From the NCBI GenBank assembly GCA_028571685.1, contig CM053154.1:16400001-16464000 (forward strand): 64,000 nt of DNA, in the 5' to 3' direction. Under the pieces are notes generated by a model, which was not told where the DNA came from, ran no database searches, and saw nothing but the letters and a program-made list of their open reading frames with translations. A program made the translations under genes and the position numbers. This DNA comes from Heterohyrax brucei. Taxonomy: Eukaryota > Chordata > Mammalia > Hyracoidea > Procaviidae. Positions within the stretch are counted from its first letter, which is position 1; each line of letters begins with the position of its first letter. Shown in pieces: positions 1-10,387 of the stretch.

Positions 1-14
1 AATCAGTTGCTATT

Positions 15-1469
15 AATAAGCATGGTGAAAGGACATAGACTGACACACCTTTCTTGATTTTAAGCCACGGTCTACCTCCTACCTCCTTAATCTGTTTGAA
101 TGACTGCCTCTTAGTCTATGTACAGCTGCCTCATGGGCACGATCAGGTATTCCAAAATTCCCGTTCTTTGCAATGCTATCCATAATTTGTTAAGATCCAG
201 ACAATGCAATATCTTTGCACTGCTAATACAACACAGGTAAACCTTTTTCTGGTATTCTCTGCTTTCAGGCAAGAACCAACTCACATTTTGCAATAACATT
301 TCTCATTCTACATCCTCTTCTGAATCTGACTTGAATTTCTGGCAATTCCCTGTCGATGCACTGCTGTCACCACTTTTGAATGATCTTCAGCATAATTTTA
401 CTGGTGTGTGATATTAATGATATTGTTCAATGATTTTTACATTCTGTTGGGTCACCTTTCATTAGAATGGGCACCATGTGGACCTCTTTCAGTTGGTTGG
501 CAGAGAAACAGGTCAAGTGCTTCCAACATTGCATCTTTTTGTTGAAACATCTTAATGGATATTCCCAAAATTCCTAGAGCCTTATTTTTTACCTGTGTCT
601 GCAGTGCAACTTGTTCTTCCTTTAACATCATCAGTTTCCGATCATACGCTACCTCCAGAAATTGCTGAAGATAGACCAACTCTTTTTGTTACTGTGACTC
701 GGCACACTCCTTCCATGTTCTCGTGAAACTTCCTGAGCCATTCCATACTTTGTCGGTAGAACCACTCAGTATTGGGATTTCTGTCCTCAGTTCTATCAGC
801 TTGGGAAAAGCCATACACGTTCTTTTTTTTTGATCTTCTAACTCCAGGTCTGCACACATTTAATTACAATACTTTCCTTTGTCTACTCTCGCTGCCCTTC
901 GAAATGTTCCGTTCAGTTCTTTTACTTTATCACTTCTTCCATTAGCTTCGGCTTCTCTGCATTTAGTCTTTTTTGACAGCCATTTTAGCCTTTTCTTTCT
1001 GTCTTGCCTTTTTACTGACCTCTTACTCTCTTCATGTATGATTTCCTTGATATCATTCCACAATTGTCCTGGTCTTCAGTCATCAGTGCTCAGTGCGTCC
1101 AGTCTATTCTTGAGACGGTCTCTAAATTCAGGTAGGATACACCCAAGGTTATATTTTGGCTCTCTGTACTTGTTTTAATGTTTTTCAGCTCTATCTGAAC
1201 TTGCACATGACGAATAGCTGTCAGCCCTGGCCTTGTTCTGACTGATGACACTGAGCTTCTCCTTAGTCTTTTCTCAGAGATGCAGTGGATTTGATTCCTT
1301 TGTATTCCATCTAGTGAAGTCACTGTGTATAGCTGCCATTTATATTGTTGAAAAAAAAGGTGTTTACAAGGAATACGTTGTCAGTCTTGCAAAATTCTAC
1401 CATGTGATCTCTGGTGTCATTTCTATCACCAAGGCCATATTTTCCAATATCAATTCTTCTTTGTTTTGA
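15..1469 (-). mobile_element. RTE (BovB-like) LINE, inverted 5' half: endonuclease to mid reverse transcriptase
   Basis: Read on the minus strand from 1469 down to about 15, this is a decayed RTE-clade LINE. Near 1463-1200 it resembles the end of the AP-endonuclease domain (phrases such as VEFCKTD-like, then SLDGIQRNQI). Near 700-450 is a charged linker (MLKEEQVALQTQVKNKALGI), and at 420-60 the reverse-transcriptase fingers and palm (AEDHSK, REYQKKVYLC, LNKLWIALQ). It stops at about 15 in the motif corresponding to KGVRQGC.LSPCLF. The next residues of the element appear on the opposite strand from 1471, so this is the inverted 5' part of the element at 1470-2341. Frames contain stops and shifts, so it is inactive. 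The left boundary is within a few bases of the window start and is approximate. Confidence 0.8.
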
Positions 1470-2341
1470 AGTTATTCAATCTGTATGCTGAGCAAATAAT
1501 CCAAGAATCTGGATGATATGAAGAAGAATGAGGCATCAAGATTGGAGGAAGACTCATTAACAACTTAATTATACAGATGACATGATCTTGCTTGCTGAAA
1601 GTCAAGACCTGAGGCACTTTCTGATACAGATTTAAGACCAAAGCCTTAGTATGAGTTGCACCTCAACCTAAAGAAAACAAAAGTCACAAGTGGACCAATA
1701 AACAACATCATGATAAATGGAGAAAGACTGAAGTTGTTAAGGATTTCATTTAACTTGGATTCACAATCAACACCGATGGAAGCAGCTGTCAAGAGATCAA
1801 ACGATGTATTGCATTGGGCACAATCTGCTGCCAAGGACTTCTTCAGAGTGCTAAAAAGCAAAGCTTTGAGGGTTCAGGTACACCGGACCCAAGCCGTGGT
1901 ATGTTCAGTCACCTTATAGGCATGTAAAAGCTGTACAATAAATACAGACAACCAAATAAGAAATGATGAATTTGAATTCTGGTACTGGTGAAGAATACTG
2001 TGCATACCACAAACTGGGAGAAGAATCAGCAAATCAGTCTTGGAAGAAATACAGCCCAAATGCTCCTTAGAAGCAAGGATAGAGAAAGTCTGTCTCAAGT
2101 ACTTTGGGCACGTTATCAGGAGAGACCGGTCCCTGGAGAAGAATATTATGCTTGGTGAGGAGGAAACTAGGGAAAGCAAGAAAGACCCTCAACAAGATGA
2201 CTAACACAGTGGCTGCAACGATTGGCTTAAACACAGCAACAACTGTGAGGACAGAATAGGATCAGGCTGTGTTTTGTCATGTTGTACACAGAGTCACTGT
2301 GAGGTGGGACCAACTGGACAGCACCTACCAACAACAACATT
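1470..2341 (+). mobile_element. RTE (BovB-like) LINE, sense 3' half: RT active-site region, C-terminus and 3' end
   Basis: Starts at an NLYAEQII-like phrase (1473-1497), then reads into the reverse-transcriptase active site: Y-T-D-D at 1570-1581 followed by a leucine-rich LLAES stretch. Next comes the conserved 'KTKVTSGPINNIMINGE' segment (1675-1725) and the C-terminal HAQS/FRVLKSKA region. The 3' end has the family ending GACAGCACCTACCAACAACA at about 2315-2335. It is disrupted by stops. It continues exactly where the inverted block 15-1469 ends, which makes both halves one twin-primed insertion. The endonuclease N-terminus is missing, so the element was also 5' truncated. Confidence 0.85.
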
Positions 2342-3297
2342 CGTAATACACACAAATCACATTCAAACTGAAAATTCCCACAAAACCCTAAAGTCCTAAG
2401 ATTCAAAAGATTGTCTGAAGAGCAAATTACTTCATTTAATACTGATTTATTGAATGGCTCTTATATGTCAGGCACAGCTATCGTGTCTAAGAATTTAGCA
2501 GTGAACAAGAGACAAAGGCATAAAAGATTCTGCCCTTCATGGGGCTTATTTCATAATGGGATCAAGATCATGTACGCTTTTGAGCAAGTTATCACGAGAA
2601 TTAAATGAAATAATACATATAAAGTGTTTAGAAAAGTGCCTGGCATAGAAGGCTCAAAAACGTCCATCACTAAGATGCTTGAAATCACAGAGGTTGTTGT
2701 ACAAACAACAGTGGGCCTCTCACAGATGTTTGGCCTCTCTTTTATGGTAGCATTCACTCATTCACAAACCACTTATTGTACGTCTACTGTGGGTTAGAAT
2801 ACTAAAAAAAAAGGAACAAAATTGGATAAAAAAGGAATTTCAAGACTCATAGGCAGCATCAATCTAGGGCAATACCATCAGTGAAGCGAAGCTCTGTTCA
2901 GGTTCAAGCCACAATTATTTTGATGCCTTGAATGGTAAAACTGAGAACTTGTTCAGAATAAAGCTACACATGTTGCCCATGCATTAGGGATCGTGAAAAT
3001 AATTGAAAGTGATAATGGCAAAAAAGAGGAATGACAACATTAAACAGAAATCAGGGTTTATATGAATATTGGTTATATTATGAAAATACCACCAATAACT
3101 AATTTTATTCATCTTTCAGAGTTAAAGGAGTCATTTACACTAATTATTTAGGTTGTTCCTTAAGCTTATTCTACCAAAGTGGGTCAGGAAGCTATTTTTA
3201 TGCCTGTTTCAAAGATGGCCCAAACAATGCACAGTGTGGCTGAATGACTAGTTCAGGCTAACACAGCTGACAGCAGTGCTCAGGCCGGAACCCGTGA
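2342..3297. other. Mostly unique DNA with ancient L2 and MIR pieces
   Basis: No gene seen. About 2420-2545 resembles L2 in antisense (a 'gaatggctcttatatgtcaggcac ... cagtgaacaagagacaaa' pattern). About 2560-2690 resembles the 3' half of MIR in sense (ATTAAATGAAATAATACATA followed by GTGCCTGGCATAGAAGG). About 2745-2805 is another antisense L2/MIR-like piece. The rest, to 3297, has no recognisable structure. Confidence 0.5.
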
Positions 3298-3476
3298 CTC
3301 CAGGTGGCACATTGGTTAAGGCTTGGCTGCCACCCAAAAGACTGGCAGTTTGAATCCACCAGCTGCTCTGCAGGAAAAAGATGCGGCAGTCCGCTTGCTT
3401 CCATAAAGATTACAGCCTTGCAGACCCTACAGGGTAATCCTACTCTATCCTATTGGCTTGCTATCAGTCCCAATAG
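3298..3476 (+). repeat. AfroSINE (long subtype with 'AAAGATG.GGCAGTC' insert)
   Basis: tRNA-like head GGTTAAGGCTTGGCTGCCAC, GTTTGAATCCACCAG, then the subtype-specific AAAAAGATGCGGCAGTCCGC and the RTE-like body ending TTGCTATCAGTCCCAAT. It is diverged. It is followed by the low-copy segment 3499-3590, which recurs at 4221-4312. Confidence 0.8.
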
Positions 3477-3498
3477 GGAGGATGAGGAGTTTTGTCCA

Positions 3499-3590
3499 AT
3501 GTAGCGAAGTGGGGACTCAGACCGATGAGGACTCTGCCATGTTCAACACAAGGCTTCCATGGAACCCTTGGGCATTCGTGTCCAGGCAAT
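3499..3590 (+). repeat. Local repeat copy 1 (pairs with 4221-4312), family unknown
   Basis: Runs from ATGTAGCGAAGTGGGGACTC to CATTCGTGTCCAGGCAAT and is clearly similar to 4221-4312. I do not recognise the family. It lies directly downstream of an AfroSINE body, so it could be an unusual SINE 3' extension. Confidence 0.55.
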
Positions 3591-3809
3591 AGGTTTTTTC
3601 TTTCTTTTTTTTTTTTAAATCAAAGAGACAAGAATGAAAACTGCTCCCTCACGGTAAATGTGTATCACCTGATTTTGATCCAATGATGCTAATATTTCAA
3701 AGATACAAAAGAAAACAATTAGTAGGGACATGCAGTCCATTCTAGTCAAAGACATTGACATTGACAGTAATGGAAACAGTAACAGTAAAAGAAATAACAA
3801 TTCTGTTAA

Positions 3810-3895
3810 CAGTGACTGAATGCGTACTGCATGCCAGGCACTGCTCTCAGCATTTTATATCAATTGTTTATCCACTTAAGCAGATAGGAGCGGAT
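3810..3895 (-). repeat. MIR fragment (antisense)
   Basis: Contains CATGCCAGGCACTGCTCTCA and a low-complexity tail typical of MIR/L2 3' ends in reverse. Short and old. Confidence 0.45.
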
Positions 3896-4220
3896 GACAA
3901 CACATGTTCAATCAGCACACGTGCACTGAGTGCACCGGGCGGGCCGCTAACTGCTGCAGTTGGTTGTCTCAGAGTCACTCACTACCGAGTAGAATCGACC
4001 TGAGGCACAGACACAGGGGTGCCTAGATTAGCCAGCAATCAGAGACACATCCTATGACGGAAGCACAAGGGGTGAGAAGAAGATAAGGCCGAAGTCTCTC
4101 AGGCAGACGTGGAAGTTGAGAATTCCTAGGAGAAACGACCTCTGAGCTGAGTCTGGAAAGAAACGAACGAACAGCCGGAGGAAGGGTGCTGGCGTGAGGG
4201 CAGGTGAGCAGATTCGTTCT

Positions 4221-4312
4221 ATGTAGTGATACGGAGACTCACACAGACAAGGGACCTGCCGTCTCCAACACGGGGCTTCCATCTTTGCCTTGTGCACTGA
4301 TGTCCAGGTGGC
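4221..4312 (+). repeat. Local repeat copy 2 (pairs with 3499-3590)
   Basis: ATGTAGTGATACGGAGACTC at the left and CACTGATGTCCAGGTGG at the right match copy 1 in order and spacing, with scattered substitutions. It lies just upstream of a minus-strand AfroSINE. Function and family are unknown. Confidence 0.55.
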
Positions 4313-4348
4313 AGGTGGGACTGAAAGTGTGGAAAAAGTACCATCCAC

Positions 4349-4505
4349 TTGCCTTCAAGTTGCCACCAATTCATGGTAACCCATGCATGAAAGAGCTGAG
4401 CTGTGCTCCATGGAGGGTTTTCCACTGCTGATTTTTCTAAGGCCCTTCTGGGTGGACCTGCACCTCCCAACTTTCGGTTAGCAGCTGAACACGTTTATCG
4501 TTTGC
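4349..4505 (-). repeat. AfroSINE (subtype with long linker), antisense
   Basis: Antisense marks: GCCACCAATTCATGGTAACC, GCTCCATGGAGGGTTTTCCA, CTTCTGGGTGGACCTGCACC, then TTCGGTTAGCAGCTGAACAC and GTTTGCACCAG (head). This subtype carries the extra 'agtagatc...CTGGGTGGAC' linker also seen at 14402-14600 and 22300-22488. Confidence 0.75.
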
Positions 4506-5837
4506 ACCAGCCGTGGACTTCCCCAGTGTAGGAGGGAAGGAGTTAATCTTAGAGAGCTAGCAGTCTCTGCTACCTCAGCATTGGAGGAAGCCAAACTGGT
4601 GAGAAGAGCAGAAGAAGGACAGGAGGCTGGTGAGAGGGCTGGCAGCAGAGGAAGGGATCCCCTGAAAACACAGAACTGAGATTGCCCACTGACTCTATGT
4701 GACGACTAGTCAGTTGCTAGTTATAATCTGTAGATCTTGATTCTCTTTGCAGAACACAACCCCCCCCGCAAATCCCATAACTTCTGTAGACCAGCTTAGT
4801 TTGTGGCTTCCAAACTTTTCTTGATTTGAAATTCAGAATGTCCCTTGAGAGATCTCTCTTGGAAAGAATTTGGAATAGGCATCTGCTAAGGTCTCTGTTT
4901 GCAGCTGCTTTTCTTCAGGAGGCCATTGGCAAGGACTCAGCAAACACTGCTGGCCTCCCCCCTCAGGTACACAGGGCCTGCCACAAGGAGAACTGTGAAT
5001 CTGGGTACTGGCAGGGTCAGAGGACCTCCTTGTCAGAGATGTGTACTTGATCTTGTTAGTTAAGGACTTGCTAGGGACCCAACTGCACTGGTAATGTTAG
5101 GCATGCCTTGTCCTTGCTGTTAGGTGTGGTTTTTGTGATGCCAAGCGACACTTCTGATGCTAATAACGCTAGTCACGAAAGTGGCTGTCAGGCTCCTGTA
5201 TGAGGAGTAAAGAGCTGGGGAGTGTTGGAAGCCAGGCTTGAACTTGGTCCTCTATTTAAGAATCTCTGAACAACATGATCCATTTTATTTTATTTTTTTA
5301 AGTTTTCTACTTCTTTACATTACAGTACAATTTTGTCTTTAGAACTCTACCTGCCCTTCCTGCCCTTTCATGACCAGCAGGACATATATGTCCCACTACT
5401 TTTCCTGCCTCTCAGGTTTCTTTGGAAGTTGCTCTCCCACTAACAGTGAGTGCAGGCACCAGGAGGGGACCTGTATAACCAGAAGGAGGAGAAAGGGTAC
5501 ATGCGGCAAGCTACTCTTTGTACAGGGTACTGCACGAGGGAGTGCATCCAGGCACATCCTACAGGGTCATATGTGTCCCAACAACCTGCACATGAGTCCC
5601 CAGAGGCACCTGTGTCCACAGTTCAACAAGACATATGTATCCAACCTATCCTAACCACCCCTGACAAGAGTCCAGCAGGACATATGTATACACTGAAGGT
5701 CAGAGGGACACAGATGTCCCACCAATACTACCCCTAGAGTCCAGAGAGACACGCTCAATTCAAACACACTCAGTGACTTGGTATGCATTCCCTTAATGAA
5801 AAGAATTCAGTCATGAAAGAGTAGATTGAGAGCACCT
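4506..5837. other. Unique DNA; includes a degenerate ACATATGT-motif patch (5370-5735)
   Basis: No gene. From 5370 to 5735 the motif ACATATGT or a near variant recurs at irregular spacing, including the 14-bp palindrome GGACATATATGTCC at 5380-5393. Open frames here (94-95 codons on plus) follow this low-complexity base pattern and show no domain. The remainder is unremarkable. Confidence 0.5.
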
Positions 5838-6055
5838 TAAAAGTTGTTGTCGTTAGGTGCTATTGAGTTGATTTTTGATGTACAGTGACGACACGTGACA
5901 AAACAGAACTGCCCCATAAAGTCTTCTAGGCTGTTACCTTTATAAGAGCAGATAAGTAGGTCTTTTTCCTACAGAGCTGCAGAGAGGGTCTGAACTGCCA
6001 ACCTTTCGTTAGCAGCAGAGCACTCAGCAGTGAAGCCCCAGGGCTCCTCACCTTG
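5838..6055 (-). repeat. AfroSINE/RTE 3'-end-derived SINE, antisense
   Basis: Begins TTGTTGTCGTTAGGTGCTAT, the reverse of the RTE-like CACCTAACAACAACAA tail, and ends with a head-like CCAACCTTTCGTTAGCAGCA. It shows directly that SINE and RTE share their 3' end. Confidence 0.75.
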
Positions 6056-6124
6056 GAAGTGGGAACTATGTTTTATTTACCTTTCTGCACCAAAGTTTAG
6101 TCTAAGATAAAACCAAGAAGTGAA

Positions 6125-6270
6125 GCTATTGCTGTGGAATCAGTTCTGACTCACAGTGACCCTACAGGACACAGCAGAATTGCCTGCAGAGTTTCCAAGG
6201 AGTGCCTGGTGGATTTGAACTGCTAATCTTTTGGTTGGCAGCTGTTAGCAGTTAACTACTACACCAAAAA
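6125..6270 (-). repeat. AfroSINE, antisense
   Basis: ATTGCTGTGGAATCAGTTCT, GACTCACAGTGACCCTACAG, AGTTTCCAAGGAGTGCCTGG, CTTTTGGTTGGCAGCTGTTA. A full-length-type body with the tRNA-like head at the right. Confidence 0.85.
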
Positions 6271-6271
6271 A

Positions 6272-6332
6272 AAAAACAAAACCCACTGCTGTCGAGTTGG
6301 GTCCAACTCACTATAGCGACCATGCAGGTGGC
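6272..6332 (-). repeat. AfroSINE 3' fragment, antisense
   Basis: AAACCCACTGCTGTCGAGTT and CCAACTCACTATAGCGACCA. Only the 3' tail and body remain. It abuts the previous copy through an A-run. Confidence 0.75.
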
Positions 6333-8740
6333 CAATAAATATCAGTTGAATGAGGATGACATAATGTATTATGGAGCTGTGTGCTGCTAAGGAAGTGAGG
6401 GTTGATTAGAAATCTCAATTCTGTTTTACCCTGAAAGTATCTGGAAATATAAGGTTTAAATCCTTATCGTCAGTGGCACATTAAGTTACTGAGTGGAAGG
6501 TGGGAAAATGCAGGACACGGTAGGGAAATGCCACAGTGCCACAAAGGGGACGTAGTTAAACTATTGCCCAAGAAGGTGACCCAGGGGATTGGCCTGTATG
6601 TTGCCACTGTGCTCCAAAAGGGTTACTGCCCCTTCCAGAGGGCTGGACATACCGATGCCCAGGGCCTGGGAGCCACACTAGTAAGCATTTGGCTTAGTGT
6701 GCTGGCCAACACTCTCTCCGAGACAGGTTTTGAGATCTGTGGCTGGGTGCACGGTATTGACGAAAAATTGCAACAGCTGCCACCCAGGTTTGCTGTCAAA
6801 GCCCCAGTATGCCAATTCTCCTCAAATGTTTCAGGAAAGACTGTTAATGTTTTAAATAAACTTTGCAAGACCCACTATAAGCATCCTTTAGTTCCTGAAG
6901 GAACTACTGCCCAAAGGGAAAAATCAGTTCACCTCTCATGTTCTGATCCCTCTTTGGATATTTGTGCAAAGTTTGAACCAATATCACTATTATTTTTTAA
7001 AATCATAATAATACCTCTTTACACATAAATTTGATGATACGTCTAAATCAAGGCTAACCACTATTGGCTGGTGATACGCATTGCTGCTTTTCCATGGCAT
7101 TTATAGAAGTTTATGAGATGCATACAAGTTATAATATCACCTAGCACAGATACAGAATTTGAATATTAAAATATCAACTACCAAATAAAAATAAATTTTA
7201 GTATTTTCTAAGGTGATGTTTCCACTGTCCTAGTTCATAGCACTCAATGTTTTCCTGCAATTTCAGCATTAAAACAAGCTAGAAGTAGATAACCATTTCT
7301 GCCATGTCAAAATATGATTTTAACAAATTCCAATGATAAAGCAAATCTGTAACTTCCATATAAAAGTCTCAGATCATGGCAATCAGGAAAAAAGAACCCG
7401 GGTAGAATTACACAAATACTCACTTCCAGTCATTTAGATAAAATGGAAAAGAAAAATGCTACATAAAATCATGATTTTCCATTAATATTATTATGAATTG
7501 CTTAGACCTTGCCAACAGTTATTACAGATAACTTAATGGCCAAAGGCATTTTAACAGAAAAGAATGTGTCTGTAGCCACATTGATCCTTAATAAATCTCC
7601 TTTGCTGAAGGAAAAGGCAGCATAGTTGGACAGTGCATTTCTCAAAGGAAAAAAAAAAAAAAAGACTTCAAACCATTCCTCTGATGTTTGCTAAGTGATT
7701 CAGGACCCCAGATGGCACACATTCTTTCCAGTAATTCAAAATAGGGTTTTTTTTTTTTTTTTTTGGAAGTAGTTTGTTTAAATGACCTCCTTTAATCTAA
7801 TGGAGGCTGATGGGAAAGAAACCATCATTCTCTGAAGCGACTTTGAGGATTGGACTGAATGTGTCCCATCAATGCTGACCCTTCTCAGTGACAAAAGTGT
7901 CATTTTGCCCCACTTTGCCTTGTGGAGCAAGCAAAGTGGCCTCTGAGCCACTTTAAAATTGAGAAGTGTCACAAAGAGTCAGCACTAGTGGGAACCTTTC
8001 AAACTCCACAGGGAGGTAAATCATAAAGAGAAGAAACTTTAGAGTGATCTGGAACTTTCTGATGTTATATCTGGGAGGAAAACACTGGCCTGCATTCACT
8101 TCAAGGTACCTCCCAACACAGAGAATTCTCAGGCACTGGTTCCACAGTCCCTGCTGACACTGCCATAAGTGATTTGCCAAGTGTACTTGTAGAAAGAACA
8201 CCTTGCTGACCACAGGTTTCTTGTATGGGTTGAAATGAATTAGGGAAAGAGATGGACAGCGACAGAAATTCTGATTAGCATATGTCATTGCAGAATGCCC
8301 GCTGGACAGAGAATTGAACTGTTATTTGTGAGAGTGATGGAAGACTTTGTCCTGTTTATAAGGCACATTCACTTCGGATGCTACCTACTCCCTACTTTCG
8401 GTAAGTGCCTTAGCTGGCAGAAAGATGAAAACACTTGCTTGCAGGTCAATAAAGGAAGTCTTTCATGAGCAATAGGTGATTAGAGCAGGATCTTTTCAGC
8501 AGCAGGCTCCAGCCTCCATTCTGTAAAGGTTTCAAATTAGTCCTCCCCCTAGGTCTGAGCAAGGAGCCAGAGCACCAATCAGGTGCCACCAACTTTCAGC
8601 ACGATGATTGATGGGTTGCCATAATTAGAGAAAGTTTTCTTTATTATTATTATTTTTTAATAAAGTGAGGACATATATTTTAGAGGAATTCAACCTAAAA
8701 AAGTAGAACAGTTTGGCAAAAGTATAGTACTACAGGTTTT
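6333..8740. other. AT-rich unique DNA
   Basis: No gene recognised. It holds the 166-codon open frame 6528-7028 (listed separately) and homopolymer runs at 7649-7664 (A) and 7747-7764 (T). 7960-8290 minus carries a 111-codon open frame with no domain character. No transposon is recognised with confidence. Confidence 0.5.
6528..7028 (+). other. Unassigned 166-codon open reading frame; not called as a gene
   Basis: This is the second longest ATG-started frame in the window (after the low-complexity frame at 37151-37672). It starts at ATGCCACAGTGCCACAAAGG and reads MPQCHKGDVVKLLPKK..., with a central cysteine (FEICGWVHGID) and a lysine-rich C-terminal part (SGKTVNVLNKLCKTHYKH). I see no signal peptide, no transmembrane segment except a short hydrophobic C-terminal tail, and no known domain. 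Base composition is more balanced than the flanks in the first 300 bp. There is no CpG island, clear promoter or polyadenylation context. It could be chance, a piece of an unrecognised retroelement or a decayed pseudogene. Low confidence that it is coding. Confidence 0.15.
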
Positions 8741-8747
8741 CACAAAA

Positions 8748-8910
8748 TCATCAAAACAAACCCATTGCCACTGAGTTGATTCTGACTCAGTTGTATTGTA
8801 GGACAGAGTAGAACTGTCCCATGTAGTTCCCAAAGAGCAGCCAGTGGATTCAAACTACCAATCTTTTGCTTGCAGCCACAACTCTTAACCACTGGGCCAC
8901 CAGGTTTCTC
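8748..8910 (-). repeat. AfroSINE, antisense
   Basis: AAACAAACCCATTGCCACTG, GACAGAGTAGAACTGTCCCA, CTTAACCACTGGGCCACCAG. Full-length type; a plus-strand 3' fragment follows at 8945. Confidence 0.85.
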
Positions 8911-8944
8911 TCTCTCTATGTATGTATATTTGAAGTGTGTGTGT

Positions 8945-9005
8945 ACACACTCTACAGGGTTCCTACGAGTCAGAATTGACTTAATGACACCCACTTGGGT
9001 TTTGA
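8945..9005 (+). repeat. AfroSINE 3' fragment, sense
   Basis: CTACAGGGTTCCTACGAGTC then AGAATTGACTTAATGACACC. 5' truncated, in inverted orientation to the copy at 8748-8910. Confidence 0.75.
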
Positions 9006-9590
9006 TTTTCCCTCTTTCTCAATACATGTATCATTAAATATTTGGCTTCATATTCTCTTACTCAAACTTTGATTTATTAAGATTGGAGAAATGTGGATGA
9101 TAATTTTTATTCTTAAATGAATTTGTGTCTTGTCCTAGACAATGTAAAAGGAATCATGAAAGAGCAAGCTACAACTGGCTTATTTAAAATTGATTAGTAC
9201 CATGAGTCCTTTAGAGTTTGTGTGTGTAAAAAATGATTCTTTTTTTTGGCACTTTGACATATCAAGATTGTAATAATCAGTACAAAAGCAAGTCCCTTAA
9301 GAAAGACTGTGAAGTTTTAATTAATTGCATCGTGTCCCTATTTCATCTTCTAGAGTTGGAAATAGCCAACTGGTTTGCTTCAGTTTCTTTGGTCAAGTAA
9401 TAATTGAAAGAAGGGGATGAAGGAGGTAAAAATGTGGATTCTTACCAATAAGCCAGCATACTAAAGGGCTACCCATTCTATTTAGAGAACTGGAACAATC
9501 TGCTGGGACAGAAAGCACACGGAAGTTCTCTGATTACTGCAAATCCCAGGTTTATGCCCAGGCACCCAGTGTCCATCAGCATTACTCTCC
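9006..9590. other. AT-rich unique DNA
   Basis: Nothing recognised apart from T-runs. The right part may include the eroded 3' end of the mariner at 9600. Confidence 0.4.
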
Positions 9591-9599
9591 AACTGCGGG

Positions 9600-9995
9600 T
9601 TCAGAGCTCTTTTTGAAGGAACTACGATGACTGCCAGTGAAGTTCACAATCTCATCCTAAAAAGAGTGCTATGTACCTCTTTGCTGAATATCAGTACGGT
9701 CACTTTTTAAGTACTCCCCTTGGGAAAGAAATTATGCATCAATGCCAGCCCCTAGTCTACCTGTCAAAGCCACTTGGAACTCTTTTTCTGGAATGGCCTG
9801 TTGTCATATTATTCTTAATGTCCTGAATGCCATGAAAATGTCTTCCTTCAACATTTCCTTTATCTTCAGATGAAGAAAAAAGTCGTTGTGGGCCAGATCA
9901 TGTGAATAGGGAGGATGTTCCAATACAGTGACCTGTTTACTGGCTAAAAACTTCCTCACAGACAACTATCCACTTAAGTTTGTGAACTTGCCACC
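9600..9995 (-). mobile_element. mariner (Tc1/mariner) transposase remnant, C-terminal half
   Basis: On the minus strand from about 9965 down, one frame reads a KFLASKQVTVLEHPPYS stretch, then HDLAHNDFF (9932-9880), KIKEMLKEDIF, and a GEYLKSDRTDIQ ending near 9660. This matches the mariner signature around the third catalytic residue, 'LEHPPYSPDLAPxDFF', where the aspartate sits in the PDLAP..D segment, and the family's terminal G-x-YF-x-GD. Stops and shifts make it inactive. A second copy of its last 150 bp lies in opposite orientation at 10003-10200. Confidence 0.8.
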
Positions 9996-10002
9996 ACGCG
10001 AC

Positions 10003-10200
10003 TGTGAGCAATGGCCATTTCAGAAAGCATTCCAAAATTGCTCTGACAGGTGGGCTAGGTGCTGGCATTGGTGCATAGCTTTTCAAGGGGAGTACTTCAG
10101 TGGCGACCGTAGTGACATCCAGTAGTGAGGGATGCAGCACTTAGAATAGCTTAGTTCGCAGACTTGTCAGACCTTGTAAGTTATTGACCAGTGTTCACTG
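10003..10200 (+). mobile_element. mariner transposase C-terminus, second copy in opposite orientation
   Basis: The plus-strand frame reads WPFQKAFQNCSDRWARC then GEYFSGDRSDIQ (10012-10125), the mariner C-terminal pattern FQ..F..w..RW..C....G.YF.GD. Nucleotide alignment with the minus-strand copy holds over about 150 bp (for example GACAGGTGGGCTAGGTGCTG against GACAGGTAGACTAGGGGCTG). The 5' limit is about 10003, adjoining the other copy. Confidence 0.75.
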
Positions 10201-10387
10201 TAAAAAATGTTGAGGGAGCTGACTGAGACAAAACAGGGCTGTGTCTTTGTATAGAACTACCTGTATGATGAGAACTGACCAAAGTGAATATTTTAGCTAA
10301 ACCGACTAAACGCGAAACTTAATTTTAATTCAAATATAAGCCAATGATTGACCTGTGGACAAACTGCCTGGTTGTTTGACTGAACAA

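Noticed and set aside
1245-1469. Plus-strand 74-codon frame and others in 1-1470
   Set aside because: Antisense to the inverted RTE endonuclease and RT segment.
3935-4010. Possible additional sense AfroSINE fragment (CAGAGTCACTCACTACCGAG)
   Set aside because: Only a short stretch resembles the SINE; too weak to list.
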